DNA from: Warburgia ugandensis
Taxonomy: Eukaryota > Streptophyta > Magnoliopsida > Canellales > Canellaceae
Direction of reading: 5' to 3'
Assembly (NCBI GenBank): GCA_035236585.1
Contig: CP141132.1
Location: 39,249,880 to 39,313,879, forward strand
Length of the DNA: 64,000 nt
The notes beneath the pieces were generated by a model. It did no database searches, was not told the origin of the DNA, and saw only the letters and a program-made list of their open reading frames with translations. Below, in pieces: positions 45,608-57,397 of this stretch. Positions within the stretch are counted from its first letter, which is position 1. The number at the start of each line of letters is the position of its first letter. A program made the translations under genes and the position numbers.

Positions 45608-46133
45608 ATGAGCATATGATTTTGAAACATCTCATGCATTTATAAAACTAGTAGTGATAGGCCCTACTGAGTATATTATATACTCACCCAATCCTCAACA
45701 TTTTTCAGATATCAGTAAGCACTCAAGGACAGGATATGCCCGTATATATATATCATGGTTCGGGACAACTCCACTCCCAAAGAGGACATCTATGTTAGTG
45801 CTATGAGCAAGTGAATCCAAAAGGAAACAAATACACATGTAAGTAAACTCTCAACCCTTTGGACATGTGTTTGTACTTAGTTACAGTTGGGCTGTGCATT
45901 GTGACTGGAAAGACCTGGGGAAAAACAATTATGATTTTTGCAGTTTTTCAAAAACTACCTTAGTTGTTGTGAAAGCAAATGACACTCGGGGTTTTCAAAA
46001 ATGAGTTTAGAAATAAAAGGTTTTCCACTGCATTGCATGGTTTTTATAAAATGGTTTTCAAATAGGGATGCATCCCGCATTAGGAAAATAGACATTGCAT
46101 TTAAAAATGCATGAGAAAACCCGGGTCGTCACA

Positions 46134-46149
46134 ATTGGTATCAGAGCCC
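46134..46149 (+). promoter_or_regulatory. Primer binding site (tRNA-iMet type)
   Basis: ATTGGTATCAGAGCCC directly follows the LTR end. TGGTATCAGAGCC is the standard primer site of plant chromoviruses and Copia elements. Confidence 0.93.
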
Positions 46150-49100
46150 AGGTTTTATCCTTTCACAGCCAGTCCAGCATGTCCAAGGGTCATGAACAAT
46201 AGAGAAAATCAAGAATAAGTAGTATAAAAGGAGTAGTAGAGATGACTACTTCTATTTGAGGATTATAATATTAATGCTCAAGGCATTTCACCATAAACAC
46301 ATAGGTGAAAAAGGAGATAGTCCTAGCAAATACTTAGATATTTGATTGATTAAATCCTATCAAAATCATGAGAAATAAGGATTGTTGTGCAGTGGTGCAA
46401 AGATGAAATCTCATATAAGGATCAGATTATGATAAGAATGAATGAATGAAGATGATTAATGGACTTGTTAATAGATAGTGTTGACCTGCAATAAAGTAAT
46501 CTTATCAAGGGTGAGGAAATCAAAGAACCTAGATGGCTATCTTACCATCATAAAGAATACCAGTATATGAGTACACTATCACAAGGGATATGATATGAGT
46601 ATGATAAGAGATATAAAAGAAAGACTTTGAGGAGATTTTGATGATAATAGGGATAAGCATACAAGATGATACTAAGGGGAAACTGTGACTTGTACTAGAT
46701 CACAAAGGTATGAAGCTTGAAAGATTTAGCTCAATTTTGGATACCTTAATTGAAGTCTGATGAAGAGTAAAGTGCTATCGAATAATAACTACTTGAGTAT
46801 TATGGAACAAATCCAGAGATGCATACAAGTGACATATTATGTGATAGGGAAATGAATTCAACTGAGTGATCAAAAGATTTTGATGATAATACTAAGGATG
46901 ATAATAGATCGATCCTTACATGAACTTGTATAAGAAGTATAACACGATCAAAACATCAATGCAATTATTAAGACATTGTATGAATTTTATTGAGCCTATA
47001 GGCAATTGAGGATTTCAATGATCTTAAGACAGTTTAGAATTTCTGAGAAGCATTCAGTTTATCATATATGAATAGATGAAGTATCAAATATATGCAACAA
47101 CGCATATAGAGACATTGATCCAAGTAGACCAAATGGATATTGAAGAAAAGAGAGAAAGAGATAGAGATGTGACCATAAGTATTCGATGAATATTGAATAA
47201 TCAAAAGAAGAAGATCATGACTCTATGAAGATACATACATCTCGAATCCTATAGGAGGGAAGATCAAACAAATGCAAAGGAATAATAGTAGGTGAGTTGA
47301 TGATCTTATTGAAAAAGAGTATAAAAGAGAGAAAGCATATGGGGATTAAGATTTTGAGTAAAAGTATCGAATTTCAAGAGATTATGCTACAAGAAAGTTT
47401 CGACAAGGAATAGTAACCAACTAGAAGTTAAAATTCTACAAATGGTTTGATATCAATTAGATTCTTATCAGATCCATTAGCTTATGGGGAGCACCAATGG
47501 ATATAATCCACAAAAAGAAAATTTTGGTGATATCTCACCTTGCCACTACATGAGTAAATAAAGTCATATTGAAAAAGGAATTAGGCCAGGACAGTGACTT
47601 GTCCTCAGCAAGAAGGGTACCATCAAGGATCAAATTGAGGTCTCGCCATCATATATTGGAAGACCAAATATCTTAAGACCATCATTGAGTGTTGTTGACT
47701 AAATAAAGGCATCCCACCCTAATTAATCAGGTATGTTAATATCTATGAGTTAGTAGTAGTAGTTATATACTTAGAAAGATGTTATAAGTCTTTAGACCTG
47801 AATACTTGATAGGCTAAGTCATTTGAGGGTATAAGGCCAGTTGATTAGGCCACATCATGAAGTTGATTAGACCATATCATGGAGGAGCTACAAGTACAAT
47901 AAATACAGTAACAACTGAGATAGGAGCAAAAATAAGAAGTGATCTAAACCAAGGTGAAAGGTTTTTCAAACCTTAGTGGCTACCATGACAAGGTAAAGAA
48001 ATTACTTTAGGTCTGAAAACTACTACAGACTTGGATTGAAAGAAAGATAAGTACCGATCACTCTAGAGGCCCTTGAGCTTATAACGCATCTGGGAAGAGA
48101 TCAATAAGTAATCGAATAAAGTCTTTCTATGTCTAAGGAAATGTTTATGCTCATCTGAGTCTTGTTGAACTTGTTGGGTTAACAACTTCAGTACAATTTG
48201 ATATAATTGCTATTGGGGGAGAAGTATGGCTATGAGATGGCACTTGAAAGATAAAATAAGGGGGCACTTGAAAGATAAAAGTTGGGGAATTGAGAAAATC
48301 ACTACTTATGATGATACCTCCTGACAATACAAACTGCATGGTTGATGATAAAGCCTTAATAAAAGATTGGGCAATATATTGACATAAGGAATGAAAAGAG
48401 AAAAGTTGAGGAGGCTAGCACACTATAAGGTGAAGATGTGATGTTACTTGCCTTTAGACAAAAAGTTAGTTGTTATAAGCATATACCAAGTACGAAAAAT
48501 TAATTGAAGGAATTTCCTAAGGACTAACCCTACTGGATTGAGTATAGAACTTTTGGATTGAAAAAGTTACTAAGAAAATCATCAAGCAAAGAAAGGACAA
48601 AGAGGATGATGACAAAGGATTCAACCATGACCTAGTAAGGGTATACGGTGATGAATAAGAGACTCTTTGCTTTGCATAAATAGGAACATTATTAACACTC
48701 CTAATAACAAGTTGATGTGAATAGTGAGATAGGCCTCTAGAAGAGAACAATGGACCATGATATATTTGACATGAGTATGCATAAACTCTTCAAGAAGAAA
48801 AAGCATTTGATGACTTCAGCATCTATGAAACTTGATGAACAGTTTGAATGTCCTAATCGTAATATGAGGTAGTATTAGTGATGGAAGATGGTACTAATTG
48901 GCTTTCATGATTTCATTTTGAATATAACCTTGAGTCACATATGGAAAACAACAGACAGTTGAAATTCGAAGTTAATCAAGGGTTTCGCTATATAACACAT
49001 GATACCATATCAGTTATTGAAGTATCTTGGAGACAAGGGCAAGAAGCAAAGTTAGACACAATAGAAAGAAGGTAACTTTTTGGACTTGTGGATAATAAAA

Positions 49101-49505
49101 GAGATCACTAGATGAAAAAGGATTATCCTATGATATTCAAAATAGGAGAAATAAGATAATATGATCTTGAAAGAAGTATATGCATGAGCAAAGAAGCATG
49201 ATCTTACGAGGAGACTATCTTATACATGATAAGATAAGTATAGGAATCTAAGGACTTCAAGATAGATGAAGTACCGCTAGGAAACAGTATTGATAAATTG
49301 ACACGTACGAGAGTATGGCACTGCATCAGAGTACGCAGCGAAAACAGGCCCTTATGGGTGAGGCCTTATAGGAGGAACAATGGAAATAATAAATTGAGGA
49401 TAAACCTAGAAATTGCTTCCTAAAGGGAAATGCATTTACCAAGAAATCATCTGAGAGACAAATACCTGGAAGATGATAATTTATGGAATTTCGAGGACGA
49501 AATTC
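46150..49505 (+). mobile_element. Non-coding interior of the LARD-like element
   Basis: Purine-rich on the plus strand with many GATGA and AGAAAG words, and no open frame that resembles gag or pol. Words such as ATCAAGTAG and GAAGATCAT recur loosely. The 49440-49505 part keeps the conserved TTCGAGGACGAAATTCT end. It may be a replacement of the coding region or extreme decay; near-identical LTRs argue against decay. Confidence 0.8.
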
Positions 49506-49522
49506 TTTTAAGGGGGTAATAA
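49506..49522 (+). promoter_or_regulatory. Polypurine tract
   Basis: TTTTAAGGGGGTAATAA directly before the 3' LTR, the plus-strand priming site of Ty3/Gypsy elements. Confidence 0.85.
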
Positions 49523-52228
49523 TGTAATGACCCCAATTTTTGCAATATTAAAAGCCCATAAAAAGTTCAGTTTTAAAGATAAGGGCATTTTGGTCATTTC
49601 ACTAGAGCCATTAGATGCATCTCGGAAAAAGGAATCCAACGAGACCAAAATCACCCAAAACGGAGTTAAAATGAGCAAGATATGGCCCTTTGAAGTTCAG
49701 GGGCAAAACTATAAATTTCACAAAACGACTTAGCTTGAAAAAACACAGGTGCCCGTTTTGATACGGGCACCCCATCGTCTTCAACCTCCTAGAGGTTTCT
49801 GGAATGGCGTTGTTTTAAGGAGAAACCACCGCCATTCTAGAGGATTCCCCACCACCATTCAAAGGCGGTTAGAAACCCTCCAGCACCCTCTTTAAAAGCT
49901 CTATAAATAGAGTTCTTGGGTGCCTCTAATGGCAGCCCAAAACATGGGAGAAAACCCGTTGAGGAGCAACGACCTAGAGGGGAAAACGTGGAGAGAAAAC
50001 CACCCACGAAGCAGGTACGCACAAAAAAAAACCCCAAACCCATCTCCACCATAGTCCCAGGAATGATTTCCCTAGGTTTTTTCATGAAAAACCATGGAGA
50101 ATAGGCCTCCAGGAGAGCCACAAAGACCCTTGGGATGTCCCTAGGCAGCACTGGTTCGACAGGGTTGAACCAGGGTGACCTGAGGATGACCCAGGTCACT
50201 AACAGGCGGGACGATCCAATAGGACCGTCCCACGTCGATGCAGGTCGATGCCGTTTGAAAAAAACCAAACGGACGCGCCCGCTAAAGAGAAGGACGTGCG
50301 GAGTTGTAGAGCGCGTCTGCAGATGCGCCCGCTGAGGCGCACGCCGCAGACATGGAACGCACTAGCGAAGCGTCATTTTTTGGTTATTTGAGAATGCTGG
50401 GCGCACGTCGTAGATGCGCAGCGCCCTAGCATTCCTCCTTTTTGGTCTTTAAGACTCTATGTACATACAAAATTAAAATGCTTATAACTTGAGATCTAAA
50501 GCTCCGATTGAGCCGCCGCAAAAGGCGTTGTGTCCGTATCGACGACACGGACACATCCAAACTATAAAATCTCTAATCAAGGCCCAATAAAAGGTGGGCA
50601 TGACCCTTAGAATAGGATGGTGGCGCGTGACCATTAGAACTTTGGAAAACTGAGAATACCAAGGCCAAATTAGGACCTTGGGACACCCATAGGCATAGGG
50701 ATGGACCCCTAATGCCTAAGTAATGAGATCCAACTGCTCTAAACCCATCAAAGATAGGTTAACTAACCTTGAGTCCCCAAATCATGTTCAGGAGCTTACG
50801 AGGACAAGAGGATTAACGCGACCTAGTCAGGTAGGTGCTCTATCACTACTAGATTCTTTTAAAAGAACTATTGTTATTCTGAGAACATATGTTTTGGATA
50901 TATGACTTGATTTGCATGAATTAATTCAGCATTCATGATAAATGATTTGTACATAGCCATGTTTGAAATGATTGCATATACATTATGCACAGATATGTGT
51001 TGCAAACAAGTGCATGCATTGCATGATTTAAGTACTTGCAAAGATTGAATGTCCTTGAGGGTTGCCAAAAGACGCTGGAGTGCCGAGGGCCAGGCAGTTG
51101 TGAGGGACCCAAAAGAGGACAAGTTTTAACAAAAGGTTTTGACTCATCTTATGTGATTTGGGCAAGTAAGCCCGTGGGTGCTATGCCGAGGGGTCTGGAT
51201 AGGCCACCCGGCCTCTACCACTAATAGGTGGATGGGTACCACGCCCAAAAAGAGGCAAGTCCCTACGTCGACTGCATGTGGTATAGGGGGCTACCACTGG
51301 TGTCACGGCACTGGGTCGGCGTGTCATAGGCCCCATGGAGGCTATGACCATGTGTCCTCAGGTACCCGGGGACCACACGGCGAGGAGGCCGTGGGCATAG
51401 TGGACCCTATGGTTTGATGTGCATTGCATATAGCATGATATGAGGTTGGTCGACCATACCAAACTAGAGATCCATGAGTTGGACTCCATGAGGCATCTAT
51501 TGCCTATCATGATGTCATCATACATATGATACTTTCACTTTTGGATTATGTGATCTTTTAAGTTATAAGAATTTCAGTTGATTATGGATTCTTATACTGA
51601 TGTTGAACTCGAGTATTCAAACATACGCATATTTTGAATTTCAGTTGACTATGGATTCTTATACTGATATTGAACTCGAATATTCAAACATACGCATGTT
51701 TTGAATGAGCATATGATTTTGAAACATCTCATGCATTTATAAAACTAGTAGTGATAGGCCCTACTGAGTATATTATATACTCACCCAATCCTCAACATTT
51801 TTCAGATATCAGTAAGCACTCAAGGACAGGATACGCCCGTATATATATCATGGTTCGGGACAACTCCACTCCCAAAGAGGACATCTATGTTAGTGCTATG
51901 AGCAAGTGAATCCAAAAGGAAACAAATACACATGTAAGTAAACTCTCAACCCTTTGGACATGTGTTTGTACTTAGTTACAGTTGGGCTGTGCATTGTGAC
52001 TGGAAAGACCTGGGGAAAAACAATTATGATTTCTGCAGTTTTTCAAAAACTACCTTAATTGTTGTGAAAGCAAATGACACTCGGGGTTTTCAAAAATGAG
52101 TTTAGAAATAAAAGGTTTTCCACTGCATTGCATGGTTTTTATAAAATAGTTTTCAAATAGGGATGCATCCCGCCTTAGGAAAATAGACATTGCATTTAAA
52201 AATGCATGAGAAAACCCGGGTCGTCACA
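49523..52228 (+). mobile_element. 3' LTR of the LARD-like element
   Basis: Near-identical to 43445-46133 with matching termini, TATA region (49898-49914) and 67-bp duplication (51571-51704). The GC-rich block at about 50200-50425 is longer than in the 5' copy. It is followed immediately by the second AGGTT target copy and then LINE sequence. Confidence 0.95.
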
Positions 52229-52746
52229 AGGTTACCCAGAGAATCTAAGAGGGTTGGAACAAATGGAGAAGTGTATTCAGAGTTTTGTATGATTGGCGAG
52301 TGCCCCTCAAACTAGAAGAAAATTTTTATAGGATGGACATAAGGGCAGCCATGCTTTATGGATCAAAATGTTGGGTAGTTAAGGAATATCATGCTCATAG
52401 GATGAGCATTGCAAAAATGAGGATGTTGAGATGGATGAGTGGTAAGACAAGAAAGGATAAAATTAGGAATGAAATTTTTAGAGGAAATCTAGGGGTAGCA
52501 CCAATAGGTAACAAGATGAGGGAGATTAGACTTAGATTATTTAGACATATCCAAAGGATACTGAAAATGGCACTGGCTAGAAGGAGTGAGGCAATGCAAG
52601 TAGAAGATTTTAAAAGGACAAGGGGAAGGCCCAAAAGAACGTGGATAGAAGTGGCGAGGAAAGATTTAAAAACTTTAGGACTGAATGAAGCCATGGTACT
52701 TAATAGAGAGGAATGGAGGAATAAGATTCATGTGGCCGACCCCTAA
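52229..52746 (+). pseudogene. LINE C-terminal domain
   Basis: 52285-52746 (153 residues) reads AMLYGSKCWVVKEYHAHRMS, MRMLRWMSGKTRKDKIRNE, IGNKMREIRLRLF and GRPKRTWIEVARKDLKTLGL, ending NKIHVADP. This is the standard C-terminus of plant RTE-type LINE proteins (LYGAECW, RMLRWM, GRPKKTW, IHVADP). The C-terminal part is clean; one stop (TAA) lies shortly after the junction, before 52285. The first residues after the AGGTT join continue the frame left at 43444. Confidence 0.92.
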
Positions 52747-52783
52747 TTGTGATAAGGTCTTGATGATGATGATGATGATGATG
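52747..52783 (+). repeat. LINE 3' UTR and (GAT)n tail
   Basis: A short UTR (TTGTGATAAGGTCTT) after the last codon is followed by about eight GAT repeats and then the target duplication. Trinucleotide tails are typical of RTE elements, in place of poly(A). Confidence 0.93.
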
Positions 52784-52798
52784 ATACACGAATTATGA
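52784..52798 (+). repeat. LINE target-site duplication, right copy
   Basis: ATACACGAATTATGA, one mismatch from the left copy at 40513-40527. Confidence 0.88.
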
Positions 52799-53589
52799 TT
52801 CAAATGTAACTAAGCATATTATCATCCTTAAGCATTATAATGTCTATGTATAACAACAATTCCACAAACCATAGGTCTTGTATTCTTAAAGTTCCACCTA
52901 CCTTCATGTAGTGATTCATCCCTTCAGATCTTCCATGATTGATGTATGTAATCTATAAATACATACATACTGTCATTATCTATACAATTTTGGATAATCT
53001 CCTATCTATATTCCTTATCTAATCTTGTCCTTTGATATAAAGGATCTAGATCTATCTTGTGTTCCTATAATTCATACAATCTATCTTCCTCAGATAGTGC
53101 TTATCCTATTAATTAATAGATCTGATGGTTAGAATGATCTTCTAATCTTTTAGATCTAAGTATTTTCTATCTCTAAATCTTTGTATGTCCATCTCTTTGA
53201 TCTTGATCTTCCATAGATCATTTGATCAACAATTTATACTTGTTGATAAAGATCAAGGGCTTAGATCTTCTATCATCTAGTTCTTCTTTTATGTAAGTTC
53301 AGTTATTTGATCATCCTTAAGGAGGATGATCCTGGTTTTCTTCCTTGAATCATATTTGATTAAGGGTTTGGATTATCTAATCTAATAATCTAGATTTGAT
53401 CTACAACATATGTACTAATAGACATGCATACCAAGTACAATACATTATTATGACTTTTATTGTTCTTGATCATTTAAGATCTCCTTATGGATCTTGTTTG
53501 ATCTTGATTATCTTACTTACCATTTTTTTTTATTAAGATTAGATATTTTACTAACCTTTTATGATCTTATTATTATTATTCAACTAGTC
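52799..53589 (-). mobile_element. Chromovirus LTR-like sequence, continuation beyond the LINE
   Basis: Continues the sequence broken at 40512. Contains CACCTACCTTCATG, like CACCTACCTCATT at 11818 in the solo LTR, then GATCT-rich DNA like 19060-19240 in the LTR at 18266-20417. No coding frame. Placement by shared order only. Confidence 0.5.
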
Positions 53590-54010
53590 AATGTTTTACT
53601 AGTTGAAGATACATTATTTCATCCTAAGTTTAGATTGCTCCTCCTTATGTCAAAATTGACCAATGCTTACCAGTTAAAGTCTGTTCAAAGAGTGGTTAAT
53701 ACAACCCTCATGTAAGGAGGCATTTAAACCTCAACTTAAGTCGATGGGAGGTGAGGGAAAAGGACTTGGCTCTTGTATATAACCATAATGTTCAGAGTCC
53801 ATTGGGGTGGCAATAGCTCAACCTTTAACAAGGTTCCCATGAGCATTTTAACCATAAGTACTCTTTCTACTTGATTTTAATTAAATCCATGAACATTTAA
53901 AATGTCATTAATGGGGTTTATTATTCTCCTAATTTGGGCAAAGGATTTGATAATCGATAAATTGTCCTACTAACTATAGCCCTTAACTATGCTTAAGTCC
54001 ATGTCCTTTG
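53590..54010 (-). mobile_element. Athila-like leader scrap
   Basis: Similar to 30005-30370: words TTGACCAATGCTTACCAGTTA, GTGGTTAATACAACCCTCATG, and GTCCATTGGGGTGGCAATAG. Non-coding fossil. Confidence 0.7.
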
Positions 54011-54029
54011 TTTATTATAAATGTCCATT

Positions 54030-54050
54030 TATATATATATATATATATAT
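54030..54050. repeat. (AT)n microsatellite
   Basis: About 21 bases of alternating AT. Confidence 0.95.
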
Positions 54051-57000
54051 CATTAATTACAATTTCCATGCTTTTACATAATATGAACATTAAAGCATAA
54101 ATAAATAAATAAGTAAATCTACAATGTAATAAAAGACATTTACAAAAACATTAAAAATTCAAATAAACACATTTAACATATCATCATGATCCAATGATCA
54201 TCTTTCATCCTATTTAGGATTTAGGATTTAGATCTTGATCTTTTATTTTTATCAGATCTACTCATTTTCTCAAAGTGATCTCATCACTAGATCATTGATA
54301 TCATCTTATCACATGATCTAATCCTTCTTGATCTAATCAATCAAGAAGGTCTTAAGCCATTTTAGTTAATTGAAGGGCATAGATCTTAATCTATCCCAAA
54401 TTATCATCATCAAGCCACTCATTTCCTATGAATTTATCATAAGATCATCATCCTCACTTATTCATAGTTACTGATCATCGTTGATCAATCTGATCAAGGA
54501 GATTAGTATGTATTTTTAAGGACTTAGTTACTTTTAATGGTCAAGATCTTAAGATATGCCAATTAAACTATATCCAACCCATTTATTTAAGTTATTTTGT
54601 CATTATATAATCATCCAAATTGATTTGAATGTTCTGATCATCCCAGATCTTGTAGATCAAGGATGTTAGTACCTTTATCTCCTTAAAAACAGAAAATTTC
54701 ATGAATTGAATTTATTATTTTATTAGTTTAGTAGATTTTGATCATCAATAGGAATTTAACCCAACTTTTTTATCTCAATTTGGAGTCAAATTGAGATCAG
54801 AATTTGGATTTTAAGATTTCAGCCAGCTTTAACGACAAATATTGATGTTTACTGTTTGTGTTCAATTAATCAATCTAAGTATCCAGAATTTTTATTGTGA
54901 TCATGGTACTTCATTTTTTGGGACATCCTGAATCCATCCATCGGTTCAGATCCATATTTTAAGATCACATTGATCATGATCCAAGGTTGTTACTACAAAT
55001 TTTAGCAAATAATTTACATAAATACAATTAAAAACATAAATATCATGAGATTCTAAATAACATAAAAATTCATCAATGTTTTTAGATTTAAATTTTGACT
55101 TAAAATAAGATCTAAATCATACTTTTAAGATTTCAAACATTTTTAATGGTCCAGATTGATCTAATCTGAAATAGCCTAATTCTTTGATCCAAATGTCCAA
55201 AAATTTTACTGTAATTATTGTTCCTAGGGTTTTTGATGTCCTAGATCTACCTATCAAATTAGATGTACATTTTAAGATCATCTTAGGAATGATCCAAAAT
55301 TGTTACAATGGATTTTGGCAATTATCTCACATAAATACAATTAGAAACATAGATCTCATGATTCCAATAGATTTTAAATAACATAAGGAATTCATCAATT
55401 TTTCAAATCTAAAATTAGAACTAAAATGAGCTCTTAATTGAAGCAACAAGATTTCAGTTCAATAGATGGATGGTTGAGATCATTCCAATAGAAAACAACA
55501 AAATTGGAAGTGGCTTGCGCTTGTTACCTCCTTTTACAGGTGGTCTGAGAGAGGTGATCGGCTATGGGCAAGACGATCCAAATCTAGACCATCGGATCAC
55601 CCATTGCCGAAACTCTTTCATTGGTGAAAACCAATGGCTCAAATTTCATCCCTTGGGGTTTTTGGGGCCCAAGAATCCATCCAACGGCTCAGAAGTTGCA
55701 TTTGAGTAGTTCATGGAGGGGGATCTAGACCCTGTTGCCGGATCCATCATTCTTGACTGATCAACGGTTGTGGAGGTCACCTAAAGGCCGGAGATCAATA
55801 GTACAGTACCAGAATGATCGGAGGAGGGGGTTTAGGCTTACTTGGGCTAGTCTGGTGAAGAGAAGTTCAACGAAGAGAGAGATAACACCAAAAAATCAAG
55901 ATAATAGGAAATAACCTAAACGCCGAAAAAATACATGCAGTCCTTGATTTCTTCGGTGCAGTTGTTGTAGAAGGAGGGAAACCATGGGGGAAACACATAC
56001 CACCCCATTATAAAGATATATAGTGGTGTAAGATCACCTTTTAATGGCTAGATTGGCTAGAATAACTTGAAAATTTCACCAGAGACGGTACCCTAGCCAT
56101 GCTTGACTTTCATTTTGAGTTTTTTGGTGATCCAACTGGTGGATCATCATTGAACCTTAGGGCTTTTGTAGATTAGCCCTGTCCGACCTGATTTGATGGT
56201 TAATATTTGGAACTGAGGTCTGGAATGCCATGGCTAATTGAATTAGGGTTTCCTAGGAGAAAACCCTAGCTGATTTGGGATGACACATCCATGGACGCCC
56301 CCAATGCAGACACGGGGTCGTTTGCTTGGGTGCGTCTGGGGACACAACCCCAGAGAAAGAGAGATAAAGGAAAATTTTGGGGAAGATAGGGGAGGATTTT
56401 GGAGCTGGGATTTCAGGGGACTCTAGGGCACCTTGTGGTGGATTTTTAGGAAATTTTTTATGAAATTTTATGGCCTATTTATAAGTATTTTTGAATTTTT
56501 CATGATTACATGTCATAATTATGTTTCATTTCTTTTTGTTATTAAATTGTCATTGGATTCCCATTACCATCACCTTGTCCACTACCAGATGGTAGTGGTT
56601 TGACTCATGATGGTGGTCTTCTAGACCATTGGTCCACCTTGTGGGCCCCACATAGTTGTGAAAAGACTGTTTTGCCCTTTTAATTCTAAAAATAGAGAAA
56701 AATAGGGTTTATCCCTATGAACTCGAAATTGAGCGTACTTAGTGTCATTTCAATCAATTTTTGAGTACATTCCAAATTTTGATGTCTTAGGTTTCAGTTA
56801 TGAGTAAAATTACCATTTTACCCTTTTATTCATAAAAAAAGAGAAAAATAAGAAATTTTCATTTGGACTCAGAATTTGACATACTTATATTCATTCTTAT
56901 CGATTTTTGGAGTACATTACAAATATCCAAGTTTTAAATCTTGATTTTATTTTTATAAAAATAAATTTTCCTAAAACTCAAAGTTCCAGCTCCACTTTTA

Positions 57001-57099
57001 GAATTTTAACTTTTAATTTTTAATAATTTAATTATATTCATAAAAAATTAAGTATATTACATTTGGTTTATGTTCAAGTGATAAATTTGAGGCTTTGAC
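54051..57099 (-). mobile_element. GATCT-rich chromovirus LTR-like sequence
   Basis: Long non-coding stretch with recurring GATC and AGATCT words. The 55540-55800 part parallels 19560-19760 (CCGATC-type words, a GGTTTTTGGGGCCCAAGAATCC block like GGTTTTGGGTCCCATGAACGC, and a GGATCTA/GGATCAGA follow-on). A TGTAATATACTT word on the minus strand near 57060 could be the LTR start. Total length exceeds one LTR, so more than one piece is probably present. No gene found; the 79-residue frame at 55470 lies in the LTR-like block. Confidence 0.45.
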
Positions 57100-57397
57100 T
57101 CTATTTTTTTATCTTAATCTTCAATTTCAACCCTATCAATCTCAATCGTCGGATCACCATCTTTCTTCTTATAAAAAGTGAAAATTTCTAATTAAATCTT
57201 AGAAAAACATGACCAATCACATACCTACCTTGGACTAGCTTCTAAACTAACAAAATAACAAACTTTTTGGTTATTAGGTAAAAATGCAAGTGTTGAGAAT
57301 TTGGTCTAAAAACCCTAATTTGGCCCTATAAGTTGTAACACATGGGCCCTAATTGGGTGGTTTTGATGCAAAATTAAATACTTATCACACCCACCAA
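57100..57397 (-). mobile_element. Start of an Athila-like 3' LTR
   Basis: Begins on the minus strand at 57397 with TGATAAGTATTTAATTTTGC. It is collinear with 33986-34230 inverted (CCCAATTAG, CCCATGTGTTA, a GGTATGTGAT word, AAGATGGTGATCC like AAGATGATCC). Match is lost at about 57100, so only the first ~300 bases are recognised. Confidence 0.75.

Larger units (their letters stand above)
43445..46133 (+). mobile_element. 5' LTR of the LARD-like element
   Basis: Starts TGTAATGACCCCAA, ends CCCGGGTCGTCACA. Contains the palindromic TATA region (43858-43874), a GC-rich CpG-rich block at about 44160-44335 and a 67-bp tandem duplication at 45474-45607. Open frames inside (for example 45081-45320 and the overlapping minus-strand frames at 43935-44588) are non-coding look-alikes, since the same frames recur with differences in the partner LTR. 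Confidence 0.95.
43445..52228 (+). mobile_element. Non-autonomous long-LTR (LARD-like) chromovirus-derived element
   Basis: LTRs 43445-46133 and 49523-52228 (about 2.7 kb each) flank a 3.4-kb interior. Target duplication AGGTT at 43440-43444 and 52229-52233. Primer site (tRNA-iMet type) follows LTR1 and a polypurine tract precedes LTR2. The interior has no gag, protease, RT or integrase frame; its longest open frames are under 80 residues and unlike known domains. Termini and the AATTTCGAGGACGAAATTCT word at the 3' end are Tekay/Del-like. LTRs differ by only a few per cent by eye with a few short indels, so it is recent. Structurally it looks whole; it would depend on proteins from elsewhere. 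Confidence 0.93.
40528..52783 (+). mobile_element. RTE-type LINE, nearly full length, split by an LTR element
   Basis: LINE sequence occupies 40528-43444 and 52229-52783; the 8.8 kb between is an inserted LTR element. Without it, the LINE is about 3.5 kb, usual for plant RTE elements with a single endonuclease-RT protein. Layout: repeat-bearing 5' UTR (40528-41105), apurinic endonuclease, reverse transcriptase, C-terminal domain ending IHVADP, a short UTR and a (GAT)n tail. A 15-bp target duplication flanks it. Several in-frame stops and frame changes make it inactive; the frame runs on unchanged across the LTR-element junction, so that insertion came into a normally laid-out LINE. A smaller related fragment lies at 5405-5720. 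Confidence 0.93.

Noticed and set aside
55470-55709. 79-residue plus-strand frame as a small host gene
   Set aside because: It falls in an LTR-like block parallel to 19560-19760 and has no domain, start context or exon structure that I can support.
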